DNA of 5,634 bases from an uncultured Pelosinus sp. (GTDB lineage: Bacteria > Bacillota > Negativicutes > UMGS1260): assembly GCA_900550105.1 (NCBI GenBank), contig URQW01000147.1, positions 1 through 5,634 of the forward strand, given 5' to 3'. The notes under the pieces were generated by a model. That model had not been told where the DNA came from. It was given only the letters and a program-made list of their open reading frames with translations, and searched no databases. The position numbers and the translations under genes were made by a program. Positions 5,163-5,634 of the stretch are shown here, in pieces. How positions within the stretch are numbered: the first letter of the stretch is position 1; the number at the start of each line of letters is the position of its first letter.

Positions 5163-5634
5163 TCGGGTATTTGAAGGGACAGATTTCACATTTATTTACG
5201 GACTATTGTTTTATCGATGTGCAAGGGGTAGGGTATCGAGTTTTTATTCCCTTATCAACAAGGCAGAAGCTGTCGGTAGGACTTACTGCTACGCTGTTCA
5301 CTTCGTTGCAAGTCAGGGAAGATGCTATGTTGCTCTACGGCTTTTTTACACAAGCTGAGTATGATTTGTTTATTCACTTGACGTCTGTTTCTGGTATTGG
5401 TCCCAAAGTGGCGCTTAGTGTTTTATCAGTGATGAAACCAGAGGAAGTTCAAGCTGCCATTAGCCAGAAAAATGTAGCTTTGCTTACTAAAATTCCCGGA
5501 ATCGGTAAAAAGACGGCAGAGCGGCTGATCCTAGAATTGAAAGATAAACTAGGCGCTTTAGAAACGGATGAAGAATTATTAGCTGTTGGCGATGAATTGA
5601 CTGATCGTGATGCCTACAGCGAAGCATTGGCAGC
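5159..5634 (+). CDS. ruvA: Holliday junction branch migration protein RuvA, 3' end outside window
   Basis: The first 158 codons of a protein that is usually about 200 residues. RuvA tetramers bind the Holliday junction and load the RuvB hexameric ATPase for branch migration. The N-terminal OB-fold domain runs from MIGYLKGQI through VQGVGYRVFIPL to REDAMLLYGFF (about 1-63), with E54 and D55 matching the acidic pin residues of E. coli RuvA. Two helix-hairpin-helix motifs follow: SVSGIGPKVALSVLS (76-90) and KIPGIGKKTAERLILELKDK (111-130). The fragment ends as the RuvB-binding domain III begins (AYSEALA). The start ATG sits in an ATGA overlap with the ruvC stop codon, and GGGAG (5146-5150) within ruvC lies 8 nt upstream, so translation is probably coupled to ruvC. 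The frame is open to the right edge with no frameshift. Confidence 0.96.
   Translation, partial: MIGYLKGQISHLFTDYCFIDVQGVGYRVFIPLSTRQKLSVGLTATLFTSLQVREDAMLLYGFFTQAEYDLFIHLTSVSGIGPKVALSVLSVMKPEEVQAAISQKNVALLTKIPGIGKKTAERLILELKDKLGALETDEELLAVGDELTDRDAYSEALA

Noticed and set aside
5080..5358. Plus-strand open frame of 92 codons across the ruvC-ruvA junction
   Set aside because: It is out of frame with both ruvC and ruvA, which are clearly intact there, and its protein has no family resemblance.
1..5634. CRISPR arrays, insertion sequences, tRNA or rRNA genes
   Set aside because: No regularly spaced repeats, transposase frames, terminal inverted repeats or tRNA-like cloverleaf were seen when reading the window; intergenic space is short and accounted for by promoters, leaders and terminators.

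Overview
The window looks like a chromosomal segment of an anaerobic, probably spore-forming Firmicute. The best guess is a Negativicute of the Sporomusa/Pelosinus type. The evidence is a group B-like [FeFe] hydrogenase (strict or facultative anaerobe, H2 metabolism), a BofC-like protein (a family tied to endosporulation), strong Firmicute-type Shine-Dalgarno sites, and a yebC / bofC-like / ruvC / ruvA order. That order combines the proteobacterial yebC-ruvC-ruvA order with the Bacillus bofC-ruvA order. The taxonomic call is inference. All genes found are on the + strand.

Region 1 (1-3000) is the end of an operon of three tightly packed genes: a SpoIIE/PP2C-family serine/threonine phosphatase that is open at the left edge and probably lacks only a few N-terminal residues, a stand-alone 85-residue thioredoxin-like [2Fe-2S] ferredoxin, and a 498-residue ferredoxin-domain-rich [FeFe] hydrogenase. 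A clear intrinsic terminator closes the operon. The set suggests a redox- or H2-linked signalling module: hydrogenase and ferredoxin move electrons, and the phosphatase could turn redox state into protein dephosphorylation. The phosphatase also has a C-terminal domain of about 155 residues that I do not recognise.

Region 2 (3001-4603) opens with a good sigma-A promoter and a leader of about 110 nt containing a 12-bp hairpin. It then carries yebC (YebC/TACO1 family) and a membrane-anchored BofC-like gene. The start of the BofC-like gene is unusual: its Shine-Dalgarno lies in the apical loop of a hairpin, its start codon lies at the hairpin base, and the hairpin is followed at once by seven T's. 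It therefore resembles an intrinsic terminator laid over a translation start. A separate promoter candidate precedes it, and an intrinsic terminator follows the gene.

Region 3 (4604-5634) holds ruvC and the first 158 codons of ruvA, joined by a 4-nt ATGA overlap. These encode the Holliday-junction resolvase and the junction-binding subunit of the RuvAB branch-migration motor; ruvB would be expected just beyond the right edge. A degenerate LexA-like inverted repeat lies just upstream of ruvC.

No tRNA, rRNA, insertion sequence, CRISPR array or phage gene was seen. The most noteworthy items are the phosphatase-ferredoxin-hydrogenase module, the unassigned phosphatase C-terminal domain, and the terminator-like hairpin over the BofC-like start codon.
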